Positions 23,547 through 34,122 of a stretch of 64,000 bases of DNA are shown one piece after another. The notes under the pieces are model-generated. The model searched no databases. It was not told the origin of the DNA and saw nothing but the letters and a program-made list of their open reading frames with translations. Origin of the DNA: Pseudisothecium myosuroides (taxonomy: Eukaryota; Streptophyta; Bryopsida; Hypnales; Lembophyllaceae); assembly GCA_951799445.1 (NCBI GenBank), contig OX637288.1:32529288-32593287 (forward strand). Direction: 5' to 3'. The translations under genes were made by a program, and so were the position numbers. Position 1 is the stretch's first letter. The number at the start of each line of letters is the position of its first letter.

Positions 23547-23961
23547 GCCAATTAAAGGACCAAATTGAATCTCATGTTTTTTAGCATTTTTTCATGCACC
23601 TTCTCTGTCAAATTGAACCACCCCCCACCCCCCCAAAATGCTGTGTCCAATATTTGGGCTCCCCTAACCTATTGGGGTTCATGAGATCTGTGAGGACCGT
23701 ATTCGGACATTCCCTTTACCCACATGGATGAATGTGCCACTCTCGTTGAGCCCAGGAAGAGTCATTCATCCGTTTCTTCCCGCGCGGTCGATGGCGTCGT
23801 CTTCTCGGTGCAGAGCTTCTTGGACACGCGACTCTCGCACTTGCATGATTCATCTCAATTTACGGTACTTGTCGTGAGGAAAATTCCTAGTCTTCTTCTA
23901 ATTGATCGACCGTTTAGTAGCGCTTCATCTTTTCATTTCTTAGTGAAGAATCGGTGAGCTC

Positions 23962-24432
23962 TTGCGATTTCAAGCGAGGATGTTTGGCCATTCGAATTCA
24001 GGATTGGATCCGGATGACATGATGGACATGATGGACTTTCTTGAAGAGGATTCTTACGCTATGGCTGACACACCAAATCATCGACCGATGGTGATTCCTG
24101 ATGCACAAAATCATCGACCGATGGTGATTTCTGACTCACCAAATCGCCGACCGATGGTGATGTCTGACATTTCCAATCCTCGTCCGATGGTGAATTCGAA
24201 GCTGCTGCGGAAATACGTGGGAAGGAGGGTGACGACCGTGGTGAAGGTGTTGCGCGTGGAGAGAGGAAATTTGGTCGGCGAGTTGCCGGATGGCGCTCCC
24301 ATCACGGTTCATAGAGCGCCGCAGCACGTCGCAGCTCAATCGATGTTCGTCGAGGTCATTGGAGTCGTCGAAAGCAACCGCTCTTTGCGAGCGCAGACTT
24401 GTACAGGCTTTGGTGACGACTTTGGTGAGTAA
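23962..24432 (+). CDS. RPA3-like (replication protein A 14-kDa subunit), first coding exon only
   Basis: The 156-codon frame ends in an OB-fold segment resembling plant RPA3: 'SKLLRKYVGRRVTTVVKV' from about residue 79, 'NLVGELPDGAPITV', 'MFVEVIGVVESNRSLRA', 'CTGFGDDFG'. RPA3 is the smallest subunit of the single-strand-binding RPA trimer in nuclear replication and repair. The end 'GACTTTG|GTGAGT' is a good splice donor, so the true CDS probably leaves the exon near 24423, and the remaining about 25 residues (usually ending in '..NGKYK.LF') should be in a later exon that I could not find. The N-terminal extension of about 75 residues is unusual: it is acidic and contains four 11-residue repeats with core RPMV. 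Start could be Met1 or Met7. If no second exon exists, the gene is truncated. Confidence 0.65.
   Translation: MRFQARMFGHSNSGLDPDDMMDMMDFLEEDSYAMADTPNHRPMVIPDAQNHRPMVISDSPNRRPMVMSDISNPRPMVNSKLLRKYVGRRVTTVVKVLRVERGNLVGELPDGAPITVHRAPQHVAAQSMFVEVIGVVESNRSLRAQTCTGFGDDFGE
24072..24198 (+). repeat. 33-nt in-frame coding repeat, four copies
   Basis: Units of the 'AATCATCGACCGATGGTGAT' type recur every 33 nt and encode (N/S)xRPMV(I/M)xD. They lie inside the RPA3-like frame, before the OB fold. Confidence 0.9.
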
Positions 24433-24504
24433 TACCGACCCTTCGCATGCTAAATCCAAGTCTATATGGTGTGGCTGATAGATAGTTGTGAGTAGTGTAG
24501 TTTT

Positions 24505-25100
24505 CTGATTTGCGGCTACATTGTGGAGCTTCTTGCAAAGTTCCTTCACAGTCCAATTTGGCAAAGTATAGAGCCTCGATCGTTTATTTGTATGAGCTCT
24601 GCACTGTGGCGCTTCTTACAAAGTTCCTTCACTGTCCAAATTGGCAAAGTATAGGACCTCGATCGTTTATTTGTATGAGTTCTGCACTGATTAGATTGGC
24701 AGCTAAGATTTGAGAGAACGAGAATGATATTCAACGGCATAAGTACCGTAGACAAATTGAACTAACTACAAATTTTAATAGAAACATATTAATTAGGAAA
24801 ATTCAGCATGATTCATGATTGCTGGCTTGATGTTCATTCTAACAATGGAAATCACGTAAGTACAAGTACAAATGGAAGAGGTGTAGCTTAGTTTTCTGAT
24901 TTATGTCTGATTTGCGGCTACATGTCGGTGCCTTGCATAATCTGTGCTGTTCTCTGTGTCAAAGTTTTAGGTCCACCGTCGTTCTATTTGCATGAATAGT
25001 GCACTGATTAGAATGCTAGCTGAGACTTGACAGTTCGAGATGTTCAATGGTACAATTACCGGACATTACAAATTGAACCAACTACAAATCTTGATAAAAT
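24505..25100. repeat. Tandem and dispersed duplications downstream of the RPA3-like exon
   Basis: An 83-bp unit (starts near 24523 and 24606) containing 'AAAGTTCCTTCAC' and 'CGATCGTTTATTTGTATGAG' is present twice in tandem. A diverged longer copy of 24505-24780 follows at 24890-25090. These repeats may have separated the first exon from the rest of the gene. 25,100-26,114 holds no recognised coding sequence. Confidence 0.7.
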
Positions 25101-26114
25101 GTTTGCAAAAAAATGGAGAATCACTGCCCGCTTCTTATCATTCTAACACAGGAAATACTATACCGTAGTTAAAATCAGCGTTACGGGAAAACGGTACATT
25201 CTTATTCTCAAAATCGTTCAGTTGCGTTTTTATTTCCTTACTTACAGCTCAAGACTCTGTTCTTGAGCTGTAAGTACAAGTAGGAATGTTAAGAACTTGC
25301 GTTCAAGTCTTACTGAAAATCAGAGAACGAGAATATTTCGTACCGGTATCACTAATTCAAGTACATTTGGTGCTTAAAAGTGAAGGGGCGTAGGGAACTG
25401 AATCCTGTATATTCAATCTAATGTCGTTCGTGCACTCTGGTGCCATTGGACATGTTTTGGATTACATGGCAAACTGTATTCACGTACTAACAACTATCAG
25501 CTCGTTTGGATGGTAAACTTTCTCTCGATTATTGTTTTCTGAAGCCTGCCAGCTGTTTGCAGACATCTCTACGTATAACGAGCTATTATGCCTACTCTCA
25601 AGCACAGAGAATCGTGAGTGCTTCTAGGCATATGAAGTCCGGTTCTGTAGGAACCTTATGGTTCGCGTGGCTGATGAGAGGTAAAATCATATGTACCTCC
25701 ATTCTTCTGCTCTATCATCTTCCACCCGAATACAAGGTCTCTAGACAACGCGGAGTGAGGAACTTATACAACACATGCACGACAGGGACGTCATCAGAGA
25801 CCAAGCAGATCGACTTCGCTTGCTGTGCTCTTCTCAAGTCAGCCTCTGGCCGGAGCTAGGTTCAGTCTAATCTCAGGAAACATATCGAGATTTTGGAACT
25901 TGGATTTGCACCATGCGCTGGAACTTTTGAGTAGCTTTTGTGTGTTAGAACCCGTTCATATCCGCGATTTACTAAACATGAAAGACATCGGACTACTCTT
26001 GGCATAAGCGCCAAACCAATAGCTGAATTTCCATCAAAGATCCATAACGCCATTGAGCGTGGCGGTCTCACACCAAATGCCCCTAGTAAAACCATCTACT
26101 AATATCCTAACTGT

Positions 26115-28867
26115 CTATAACCCAAAGCAGTCGTCTGGCTTTGTGACTTTTGTTTTAGGAGTCTCTTTGCGAATCTTCTCCACTGGAACAACTCTTTCTG
26201 GAACATCATTGCACAGCTTCACACCTGGAGGCTCTGGAATGAAGCGCATCTGTGGAGCAGGGTCTTGGACGGAACTTACAAAAGCTCCAGATTGCTCTGT
26301 CTCCACATGATCCTGCCAGGCCTCGAAGCGCTGCCACATGCGTCTCTGCGGGTGCAACGCATAACCCTTGGCCATGTACTTTGGGACTTTACCCCAAGCT
26401 TCCAACCCGTACCGTGTGGGCTTCAGCTCCGTAAGCTGAAGAAGAAGATGACGAGAAGAGTCAGTAATTGCTACAAAGAAGTCCTGTACCAAGTTTTCTT
26501 AAAGGTATGTATGAAATCCTGTTGCGCTTTGAAGTAGTTACCTGTTCAGGTGTGTGATCGGTAATGTGATGTAGCCAGCCATGCCACTCAGGAGGCACCT
26601 GTGCTGCGTCATAGTCCACAGCTGATGCATACTCCACCCATCTATGTCTTCCTGGCTTTGTCAACACCAAACAATTTCGTCACAGTTGATCGAATTGTCA
26701 AGGTATCGCCAACCTCTCATGATTGAAAAGTTATGCAATCGATATTAGATTGGAATGTTTTTGTCTGTTTGTTTGTCTATTTGTCTCTCTGATTGCTTGA
26801 ACGGTTCTTCGTGACATTTGAGGCTTTCGGAGTGCTTGACACTCTGGCTTATAAAAAGAAGGTGAGCATTGATTTCTTATTGATCTCAGTTCAATCTTGG
26901 TTCCAGTTCTCCTTAAAACGTGAGACCCGAGCCCAAGGGAATTGAGATTCTATGTGAGGAAAGCTTGAACCATTGCAAGCAAGACCAAGCAAAACACTAC
27001 GTCAATAGAGAAGTGAATTTTTTCTTAACGTGAAGTCAGACCCGATTCTGAATTTGAATACATCAGTTTCGTTAAATCGGCGGAATTCCATTACATTGGC
27101 ACTTTTCAGGGCACGGGGCCTGAAACGTAAATCTATACGAGTCCTAGTTTTTCGAGCTTTGCACGAACGATTGTACGTTTTTAAATCACGTCAATTTTAC
27201 GAAATTGATGATTAAGTCTATTCCTGAGCCTTCAACTTCCATTCCTGACTCAAGTTTTGCAATTGGCTTGACCCGTATCTAAAGCCGTCTTGAGACCCAC
27301 ATGTTCTGTTTAAATAAATAAAAAACAATCACGTTTATTCCATTTTCAAATTTTTTTTACTCCCATGAAAGGTAAGTGAGTCCATCGTGGGCAAAATGGG
27401 CAAAACGGGCAAAATGGGCAAGCTCATTGTGGGCAAAATTGTAATGGTGCTACATTCAAGTTCTGAAGTGTACAAAACTAATATACTTTTGCCCACGATG
27501 GACTCACATTTACCTTATGCATGAGCTTATGTACAGTACAAGAGCTCTTTCAGTAACTTCTGGACCAGTGTCAACCACAGGCCAAACCTAGAACATGAAG
27601 TCGAGACAGGAGGAATGAGTCTCTTTTTCTACCATGTTGATCCTGCATCTTCTCCCAATACTTGTTGCCAGCACTGTCAACTCCCTTCAAAACTGCGCCA
27701 TCGACCTTCAGCAATGCTACTCTGCCAGAACGACGGCCAGGTGCGACTTCAGAGATTTTTAATTTGTGCATAAATAGACACAGATAAGTTCGATCAATCT
27801 GCTTCTCCGAAACAAAAGCAATTGCAAGGCTGGCATGTCCTTGAAGTTGACTGTAAACCTGGTGCAGAAATCAACAATTCATCATGGAAATTTAAGACAG
27901 TTACTCAGAAAAATTGCAGAACACTTACAGCAATCCTCCATCCCAGAAGCCAGCTCTGCAAGAAGGATAAACATAATCCATTTTAGTGGCTGTTATTGAC
28001 CATGCAATATAAAAGAACTGGAATCAGTAATGTTTGAAGCTGGGAGGCTTGAGAGTATTATTGGACATTATTATGCCCAGTCATTCAACTCAATCAAGAA
28101 CAACTGTAGTATTTGCAAATCTCATGAGGCTTAGAGTGAGCATATTAAAGATTGTGGTTACTAATCGTTCATTTGACTAGATAATGAGACAATGAGAGGA
28201 CTTTCTGACATCTTGCTTGGCACAACGAAAGCCAAAATCATCAGGAAATTATCATTCAAGACATAAATTTCCTTTAATGTCTTATTAGAAGAACAAAGTC
28301 TCAATAAAGTCCATTCTCATACAGATGATGATCACTCATTGAATAAAGAGAGACGTGTATTTTCCATAATATTGGCTGTTTTAATTTTATTGAGCCCCAT
28401 TTAAACCTTTGATCGAATATGACTGAGCAAGATGCAAGCATTGATGTAATGTCCTGTACCGTGAAAGTAGTCATCCTCTTTGGGATTTGCAGCCCTACTT
28501 TACCTGCTGATTCAGATGTTAGCTTCCAGCGACTCGGCCTCAGAGCACCGATTCAGTTACATAAGGTCTGGCTATGAAACTCACACGCTGCAATTTGAAA
28601 ATCAAAACAACTGCAATCGATGTTGCCGTCTCGATTAAGCCTAAAACCCTCGCAGTGTGCTTATACAGATATTCCGAAATCAGAACGGAGGACATATTCT
28701 CTCAGAATCTCTATACTTAAGCTTTGAGATAACGAACAATGGATGTGCCTCGAGTCTGACCTAAGATTGCGTTGCTTGGCAATTCGCCAGGCTTCGACCA
28801 CGCCATGCTTTCGCACTGCTCGTACCGCGGAGCAAACTATGGAACTCAATGGAGGCGGCATTTTCAA
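26115..28867 (-). CDS. NDUFA12-like subunit of mitochondrial complex I (B17.2), four exons
   Basis: Exons on the minus strand: 28867-28761, 27721-27633, 26651-26542 and 26435-26115. All junctions are GT-AG and the frame closes at 627 nt (208 aa). Motifs in order: '[15 protein letters not shown]' (N-terminal), '[15 protein letters not shown]', '[36 protein letters not shown]' (split here into '[10 protein letters not shown]' and '[15 protein letters not shown]'), '[15 protein letters not shown]', and '[16 protein letters not shown]'. These are the hallmarks of the B17.2 accessory subunit of NADH:ubiquinone oxidoreductase in the inner mitochondrial membrane. Plant homologues are about 160 aa and end soon after the tryptophan-rich segment; here the frame continues about 50 residues in a charged tail. 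An alternative start is the Met two codons downstream. Intron 2 carries a small inverted-repeat element (27370-27514). Confidence 0.85.
27370..27514. mobile_element. MITE-like inverted-repeat element in NDUFA12 intron 2
   Basis: GTGAGTCCATCGTGGGCAAA (from 27376) is repeated in inverse orientation at 27487-27507, and the outer AGGTAA/TTACCT bases also pair apart from a 2-base bulge. The interior has a GGGCAAAA(T/C) mini-repeat. No certain target duplication was seen. Confidence 0.75.
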
Positions 28868-28943
28868 CCCTCCCGATCCTGTTAATGTTCAACAGATACT
28901 TGTATGCCGAACGTCCTCACACGTTTCGCCCGAAGGATCTTTC

Positions 28944-29140
28944 GGTTCTTGAAGCTCTCTCAATCTGCGCCGGGAGCTATCTCCAGAATCGGCAAAATTG
29001 TACGTATAGGTGTAGGATTTCAAGGAGGTAATTAAAACAGAGTATCCGTTTTTGAAGCTCTCTCGATCTGCGCCGGGAGCTGTGTCCTATATGCGCTCTC
29101 CAGAATCGGCAACAAGTTGCGTACGAGTGTAGAATGTCGT
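28944..29140. repeat. About 100-bp tandem duplication upstream of NDUFA12
   Basis: 'GAAGCTCTCTC(A/G)ATCTGCGC' followed by CCAGAATCGGCAA and a GTACG...GTGTAG segment occurs at about 28947 and again at about 29057. It lies in the 5' region of the minus-strand NDUFA12 gene. Confidence 0.75.
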
Positions 29141-29455
29141 AATTAACTGCAAACTGATGCCACCGATTAGGGCGCCAATTGATTTCTTCATTCTGTGCAT
29201 GGGCAGTTACGAAATGAATAGCAAAGGCAAGGAGGTGGTGAGCAGGGAATGCATTGCGAGTGCGTTATGGCTGTGGCTGGGCTCTGCTTGTATGTGCAAG
29301 GGAGTCTGTCTGTTTGAAGGTCTTCAGCTGGCAACTGACTTCAGGTACAGTTACTTCGGAGGAGACCTGTTCTAAAATCAATGGTCTTTCTAACTGTTGA
29401 AAAATTGCTCTAGGCTTGGGTTTTTTTTCTTCTTGAAACACATGGACAATTTTAT
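29141..29455. other. Spacer without a recognised gene
   Basis: A 72-codon frame (29157-29375 plus) is cysteine-containing but has no recognisable motif and no relatives in the window. Not called as a gene. Confidence 0.4.
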
Positions 29456-29870
29456 CTAAGGTAGAAGCACCAGTAGTTGATCATTTAAGGAATTTTGGAG
29501 CAGGTTGTGCTCAGTGAGAGGTGGTGGAATTTGTTATCATGTAAGAAGATAGGATATATGGGGATTGCAAAAAATTTAGAATTTTATTCCCAAATTAAAT
29601 TGAATTTACAGTGAATTTTGGGAGCCAAAAAGTACATTTCACCAATAGCCAATGTCTAGAGTCTTCCAATTCCGATCATTCAAAAACTACTTTCTTACTT
29701 ACTACTTACTACATTCTTGCTCACTACTTTGCGACATGTGTAATGACCTTATTAATTAGTCCCAACCTTGAAAAGGACCCCAAAAAACACATTTGAGCCT
29801 TGGTTGGAAATATTGCACCACTACAGGTTGGGTAGTGGGCGTGGTTGACTACTGGTGCTTCTACCTTAGG
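29456..29870. mobile_element. MITE-like element with 22-24 bp terminal inverted repeats
   Basis: 'CTAAGGTAGAAGCACCAGTA' begins near 29457 and its inverse 'TACTGGTGCTTCTACCTTAG' ends near 29868. The 415-bp interior is AT-rich and noncoding. No clear target duplication. Confidence 0.7.
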
Positions 29871-31630
29871 CTTGGTTTTGAAAGAATTGCTCACAAAAAG
29901 TAGGTTTTGTATTTTTTGGAAATGTTTCAACTTATTGGACCCACTTGATTAGTGGAAATGGCTTGCCAAGCATTGCATTTAGGTTGAAAAGTCAAACCAC
30001 TATTTACTATTCATTGTTGCATGCCCTGACTCCACAAACTTTGGACAAGCAATAAGACCCACACCTTACTTCATGGAAAGTAATATTTTGTTAGAATTTT
30101 TTATTCTCCTTTTATTAGACTCGCAAACATTAAATGTAGTCATTCTGTATTCTCCCATTATTTTGGCAACCATGTATGAATGGGAATTTTTATTTTTATT
30201 TTTCACAAATGAAATCACATGTCTTTTATAAGTTAATAAAATTTTCAGATTTTTTTGTGAAAATTTGAAATTATTTTCAAAAAACCATCCAATATACATT
30301 TCTACCTTTTTGCATTGCCTCTATCTTTTAGCCCTCAATGTCATTTTCCATCTTTCTTCACTAATTCCTTTTTGTGAATGAAATTATTATTGGATTGTGC
30401 TTCTCTCTAGCCTTCTCTTTAGGCTACCAAGGAAAGCTAACTGAAAATTGTAAATTTGGAAATGGTTGAAAATTCAATTGTTCTTACACATAATTTGGTG
30501 TTTGGAAAAAACTCTTTTGAAGTGGATTTAGAAAATCGAAGTCAGTTGGTGAGCGAAGAAAGAACTGGTTGATTCAATCCACCTCCCCAATTCTGTAAAC
30601 TTGGATTCAACTAGAATTCTTTCAAGTACAATTCTATTGATTTTTCATACCAATATGACCTTAAACCATCTTGGTGGATCAAAACGCACGACATTTTTTG
30701 AAGCCCACGACTGCTCAAGAATTGATATGAGACCCTATACATGTTTGTGACATGAACCATGTAAAGAGTAAACGTATCACTAGAAGTATTCAGCAATGGT
30801 AGCAGGGTGTCATCCTTAGGATTCATGAAGAGAATAGCAATTGAATTAAACATAGAGACAATTATTGGTAAAAAAGACAATTGTAACTTGTGTTACACGC
30901 AACTTCACTGTAGATGCTCAATCAAACACCGTTTGCACTAAATTTGCGGACATTTCAATTGAAAATTCAAGCACTCTGCTACTGTAGGTGAAGAAGAAAA
31001 CCCTTAACTCAAATAATCATGTTCAATTACAGGGAATTCCCAGAGCAGTGAAAAACACATCAATACAAAGATAGCATGAGAATTATAAACAAATAGACGA
31101 GGATTAGGATTTCTTAATACCTGCATCCACAATAACCAGCAAATTGGAGTAACCCAGCCATTACATTCAAACATGACTACGAAATGCAACAAAATGTAGA
31201 CTTTTTCTTCCCAATAACTGTTCTGTGGAGAGGGCGCTTGCTATCAAAAGAGGCAAGAAATTAATTCAGTTTCTAAGCGTTCAATCAAGAGCTTAGCGAA
31301 CACAAAGTGAGAGAGGGACTCTTTACCTCAACAAAGCTATGCATACATCCAGGTTGTATGCGTTACACACCAGATGCTTCCAATTGGAACTCATTTCGAT
31401 ATCATGTGACCCTTGCTGCAGGTCTGAAAAGTTGTACATCTCAGGAATCACAGTCAATAGCTCTGTGCCTGCCATTATTGCCTTCACGCCGGCAGCCTCC
31501 TGATTCAATCAACAAATGGCTTTGGCTATTTGCCCTTCACAGGAGTTAAATTGAATATGAAGAGGGCAGAAATCATTGTCTAGTGATTCTTATCCCTAGC
31601 TTCAAACCTTGATATCACACAGTATAGATT
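29871..31630. other. AT-rich spacer, no gene seen
   Basis: Short frames only (30066-30299, 30611-30880 minus and 31307-31549 plus), none with a recognised domain. Scattered splice-like sequences do not combine into a gene. Confidence 0.45.
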
Positions 31631-31631
31631 A

Positions 31632-32015
31632 AGGGCTTTCATAAGAAGTAACTATTGAACCTCTGACCTCCAGATTGCATGTTTTCTTATAAACATGAAC
31701 CCACTCTACTCTGTCTACACAATGATAAAAGCATTTGAAAGATTTAAGGGCTTTAATGAGAAGTAACTAGCTATGTCCATGGAAACCCTAACCTCCAGAT
31801 TGCATGTCTTCTTATAAACATGAAATGCTACCTCTCCCTTCAAGTGAATCCAGTCTACTCAGTCTGCACAATGATAAAAGTCCTTGTCAAGGGCTTTCAG
31901 AAGACCTAACTAGCTATGTCCACAGACCCCCGACGTCCAGATTGTAAGGCTTCTGAAGATGCAATGCCACCTCCCGTATGGAGAATCCACTCTACTCTGA
32001 CTACACAATCATATC
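31632..32015. repeat. Three tandem about 115-130 bp units 3' of the Rab21-like gene
   Basis: Each unit holds 'GAAGTAACTA..', CCAGATTG(C/T)A, 'TTCTTATAAACATGAA' or a diverged form, then 'CCACTCTACTC' and ACACAATGATAAAAG. Unit starts are near 31634, 31748 and 31888. They lie immediately after the stop codon of the minus-strand gene and may be partly transcribed in its 3' UTR. Confidence 0.75.
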
Positions 32016-32125
32016 TCTGCCACTTCTGCCAAGTGCATAAACGCATAGTATCGAGACATCCAGGGAACAGGATTGAATGACAATGTGCACAACAGAACCC
32101 TACAAACTCATTTACAGGTTGGCGA

Positions 32126-32758
32126 CTACGAGCAGCATCGAGAAGCAGGCGGCGTTGAGCCTGGAGATGGCTTGTCTACAATGACCACACTCTTCCTTCG
32201 ACCACCGGAATAATCACTACTCCCCTCAGTGGCTACTCTTTGCTGCAACACACGACGAGCGATGTCCATGAAAGCCTCCTCGATCCCCGTATTAAGCTTC
32301 GCGGATGTCACGAAATGAGTCGCCCCGATGGACTCTGAGTACTTCTCCGAGTCTTGAGTCTCCACCTGCCGTTGCTTATCCAGGTCGCTCTTGTTCCCCG
32401 CGATCGCCAATACGATGTTCTTGGACGCCATCTTCTTCAACTCGCGCACCCAGCTCTGCACGCGATCGAAACTGTCTTTGTCGAGCAAATCGTACACCAA
32501 TAAAGCTGCGTCGGCATCGCGGTAGTAAATCGGACCGAGTGCGTGGAACCGCTCCTGACCCGCGGTGTCCCAGATGGAAAGCGTGACGGATTGCCCGTCG
32601 ATTGTCAAGCGCTTCGTTAAGTACGAGGCCTGGATTGTCGCCGTCTGACTCTCGGAGAATACGTTGTTGACATAGCGGAGGGTGAGCGACGTCTTGCCGA
32701 CTCGCCCGTCGCCGAGAAGCACAAGCTTGACCTGCACGGGAGCCGCGCCAGACCTCAT
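32126..32758 (-). CDS. Rab21-like small GTPase, single exon
   Basis: The 210-residue product carries all Rab nucleotide-binding motifs: P-loop GDGRVGKT (16-23), switch I with TIQASY (41-46), DTAGQERFHALGP (64-76), NKSD (122-125), TSAK (151-154), and a C-terminal CCS for geranylgeranylation. 'TIQASYLTKRL' and 'FHALGPIYYRD' are typical of Rab21 rather than Rab5 or Rab22. Rab21 acts in early endocytic traffic in animals and has been reported in bryophytes but not in flowering plants. The intronless structure could reflect an old retrocopy or intron loss. The ATG opens directly into the conserved N terminus. The start codon faces the EH-domain gene to the right. In the animal family the tail is usually CCSSG; here it ends CCS. 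Confidence 0.92.
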   Translation of the reverse strand: MRSGAAPVQVKLVLLGDGRVGKTSLTLRYVNNVFSESQTATIQASYLTKRLTIDGQSVTLSIWDTAGQERFHALGPIYYRDADAALLVYDLLDKDSFDRVQSWVRELKKMASKNIVLAIAGNKSDLDKQRQVETQDSEKYSESIGATHFVTSAKLNTGIEEAFMDIARRVLQQRVATEGSSDYSGGRRKSVVIVDKPSPGSTPPASRCCS

Positions 32759-34122
32759 CCTCGCTCTCTACGTCGCTTTCCCGTCCAAAGATATGCCAGA
32801 GCTCCCAAACTACGAAAATCAACAAAAGCTTCGATTTAATTCCCTCCTTCCAAGAACACTGTTCAAACCCTAGATCCTTTCGCAATTGTATTGCTCTCTC
32901 TGCCCTTCCCCAATTGCATGCTATTGCAGTTCCTGTTTTTGACTAGAACGCAACCAAAGGTAAGAGAAACGGCAGACGTCGACATAGAATTCAATTTCCT
33001 TCGCCTGAGATTCCCATTGCATCATCATCTCCGCATCACAATCGACAAACAAAATGGCGATCGCATCAAACTAGATCACCACTCGCTCATTCGAATTGTG
33101 ACATCGAAGGCGGAGCAAAAAATTGAAAGACCGCACCGAACAATACGCGTGGATTCAATTCACTCACACCTTGACGTGAGAAGGAAGGGGTCCGTCGGCT
33201 TCCACGCGAAGAGTGCGTTAGGGATGCCTCAAAATCTAGGAAATCTATATATTACTTATAGACTGAGACTCCAGAAATCTACAGAATGTTAGATTTTCGT
33301 TAGCGGGGAGTGTTTTCGGAGAAAGTTTCTCGTGAGTTGCAGAGCATCTGCTGGCTATGGCGAAGCCTATATCGCTGCTGACGCCGGCTTCGTCTTCTTT
33401 GTCTCGCACGAAACTTCGGAGTTCTATTGGAACAGGTTGAGAAATAATTTTTCGAGGTTTGATTAGTGTTTTTTTTGAGATTTGGAGGATTCGGATTTCT
33501 TTACGAGAAAGATTAGTGCAATTTTGATGGTGAGCAAAGTTTGGATTGCCTGCGGTCGTAATAAATCATTGCTATTAATGTTTCGTAGCGTGCTCATGCA
33601 AATTTTCAATAGTTCACTCGAGTATGCGTGAGCTTTGAAAGTCTACTGGTCGGGTGGAGGTTCGATAATTCGGAATGAGAATTCGGGATGAGGTCAATTG
33701 ATTTCGAGATTGTGGAGATGTGACGGGATTGCGGGAAGGGCGCTGACAGCGGAATCCAGCAAAGAATTAGCTCCTGTGAGTAAGACACTGGCGAGGGGGT
33801 GATTAATGGAGATTTTTCTTCTTAATTGATGCAGTTAGGGTTTGCTCATGCATTGTAAGAGACTAATTGATGTGCTTTCGAAGTAGTGGAGAAATGTCAT
33901 CGTCGGATTAGAGGAGTGAGTTTCCTACTCCAAGGAGCATGCTAGTCTATTGTTTGCTGGCTTCGTCAGTAGGTCGTCATTTGAAAGCTATATGTAGGCT
34001 GTGGAGTTGAAGTTTGGTTCTGTAATACCTCCAAGTTAAGATTGCATAATTGTATTTATTCTGTGCGGCTGTATGAACTATGTAAGACTCAATTGGAGTA
34101 CTTGCTTTTGAGCGTCAGGGAC
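32759..34122. promoter_or_regulatory. Divergent intergenic region between the Rab21-like and EH-domain genes
   Basis: It must contain both promoters. A short frame, 33357-33440 (28 codons, MAKPISLL...), opens in good context on the plus strand and may be an upstream ORF in the EH gene's leader or part of a 5' exon (an ACAG|GTTGAG junction overlaps its end). No TATA box was assigned. Confidence 0.45.

Noticed and set aside
26053..26537. Plus-strand frames around 26053-26537
   Set aside because: They lie opposite the conserved last exons of NDUFA12 and have no motifs of their own.
32305..32885. Overlapping frames on both strands across the Rab21-like gene
   Set aside because: Shadow frames of a GC-rich conserved coding sequence.
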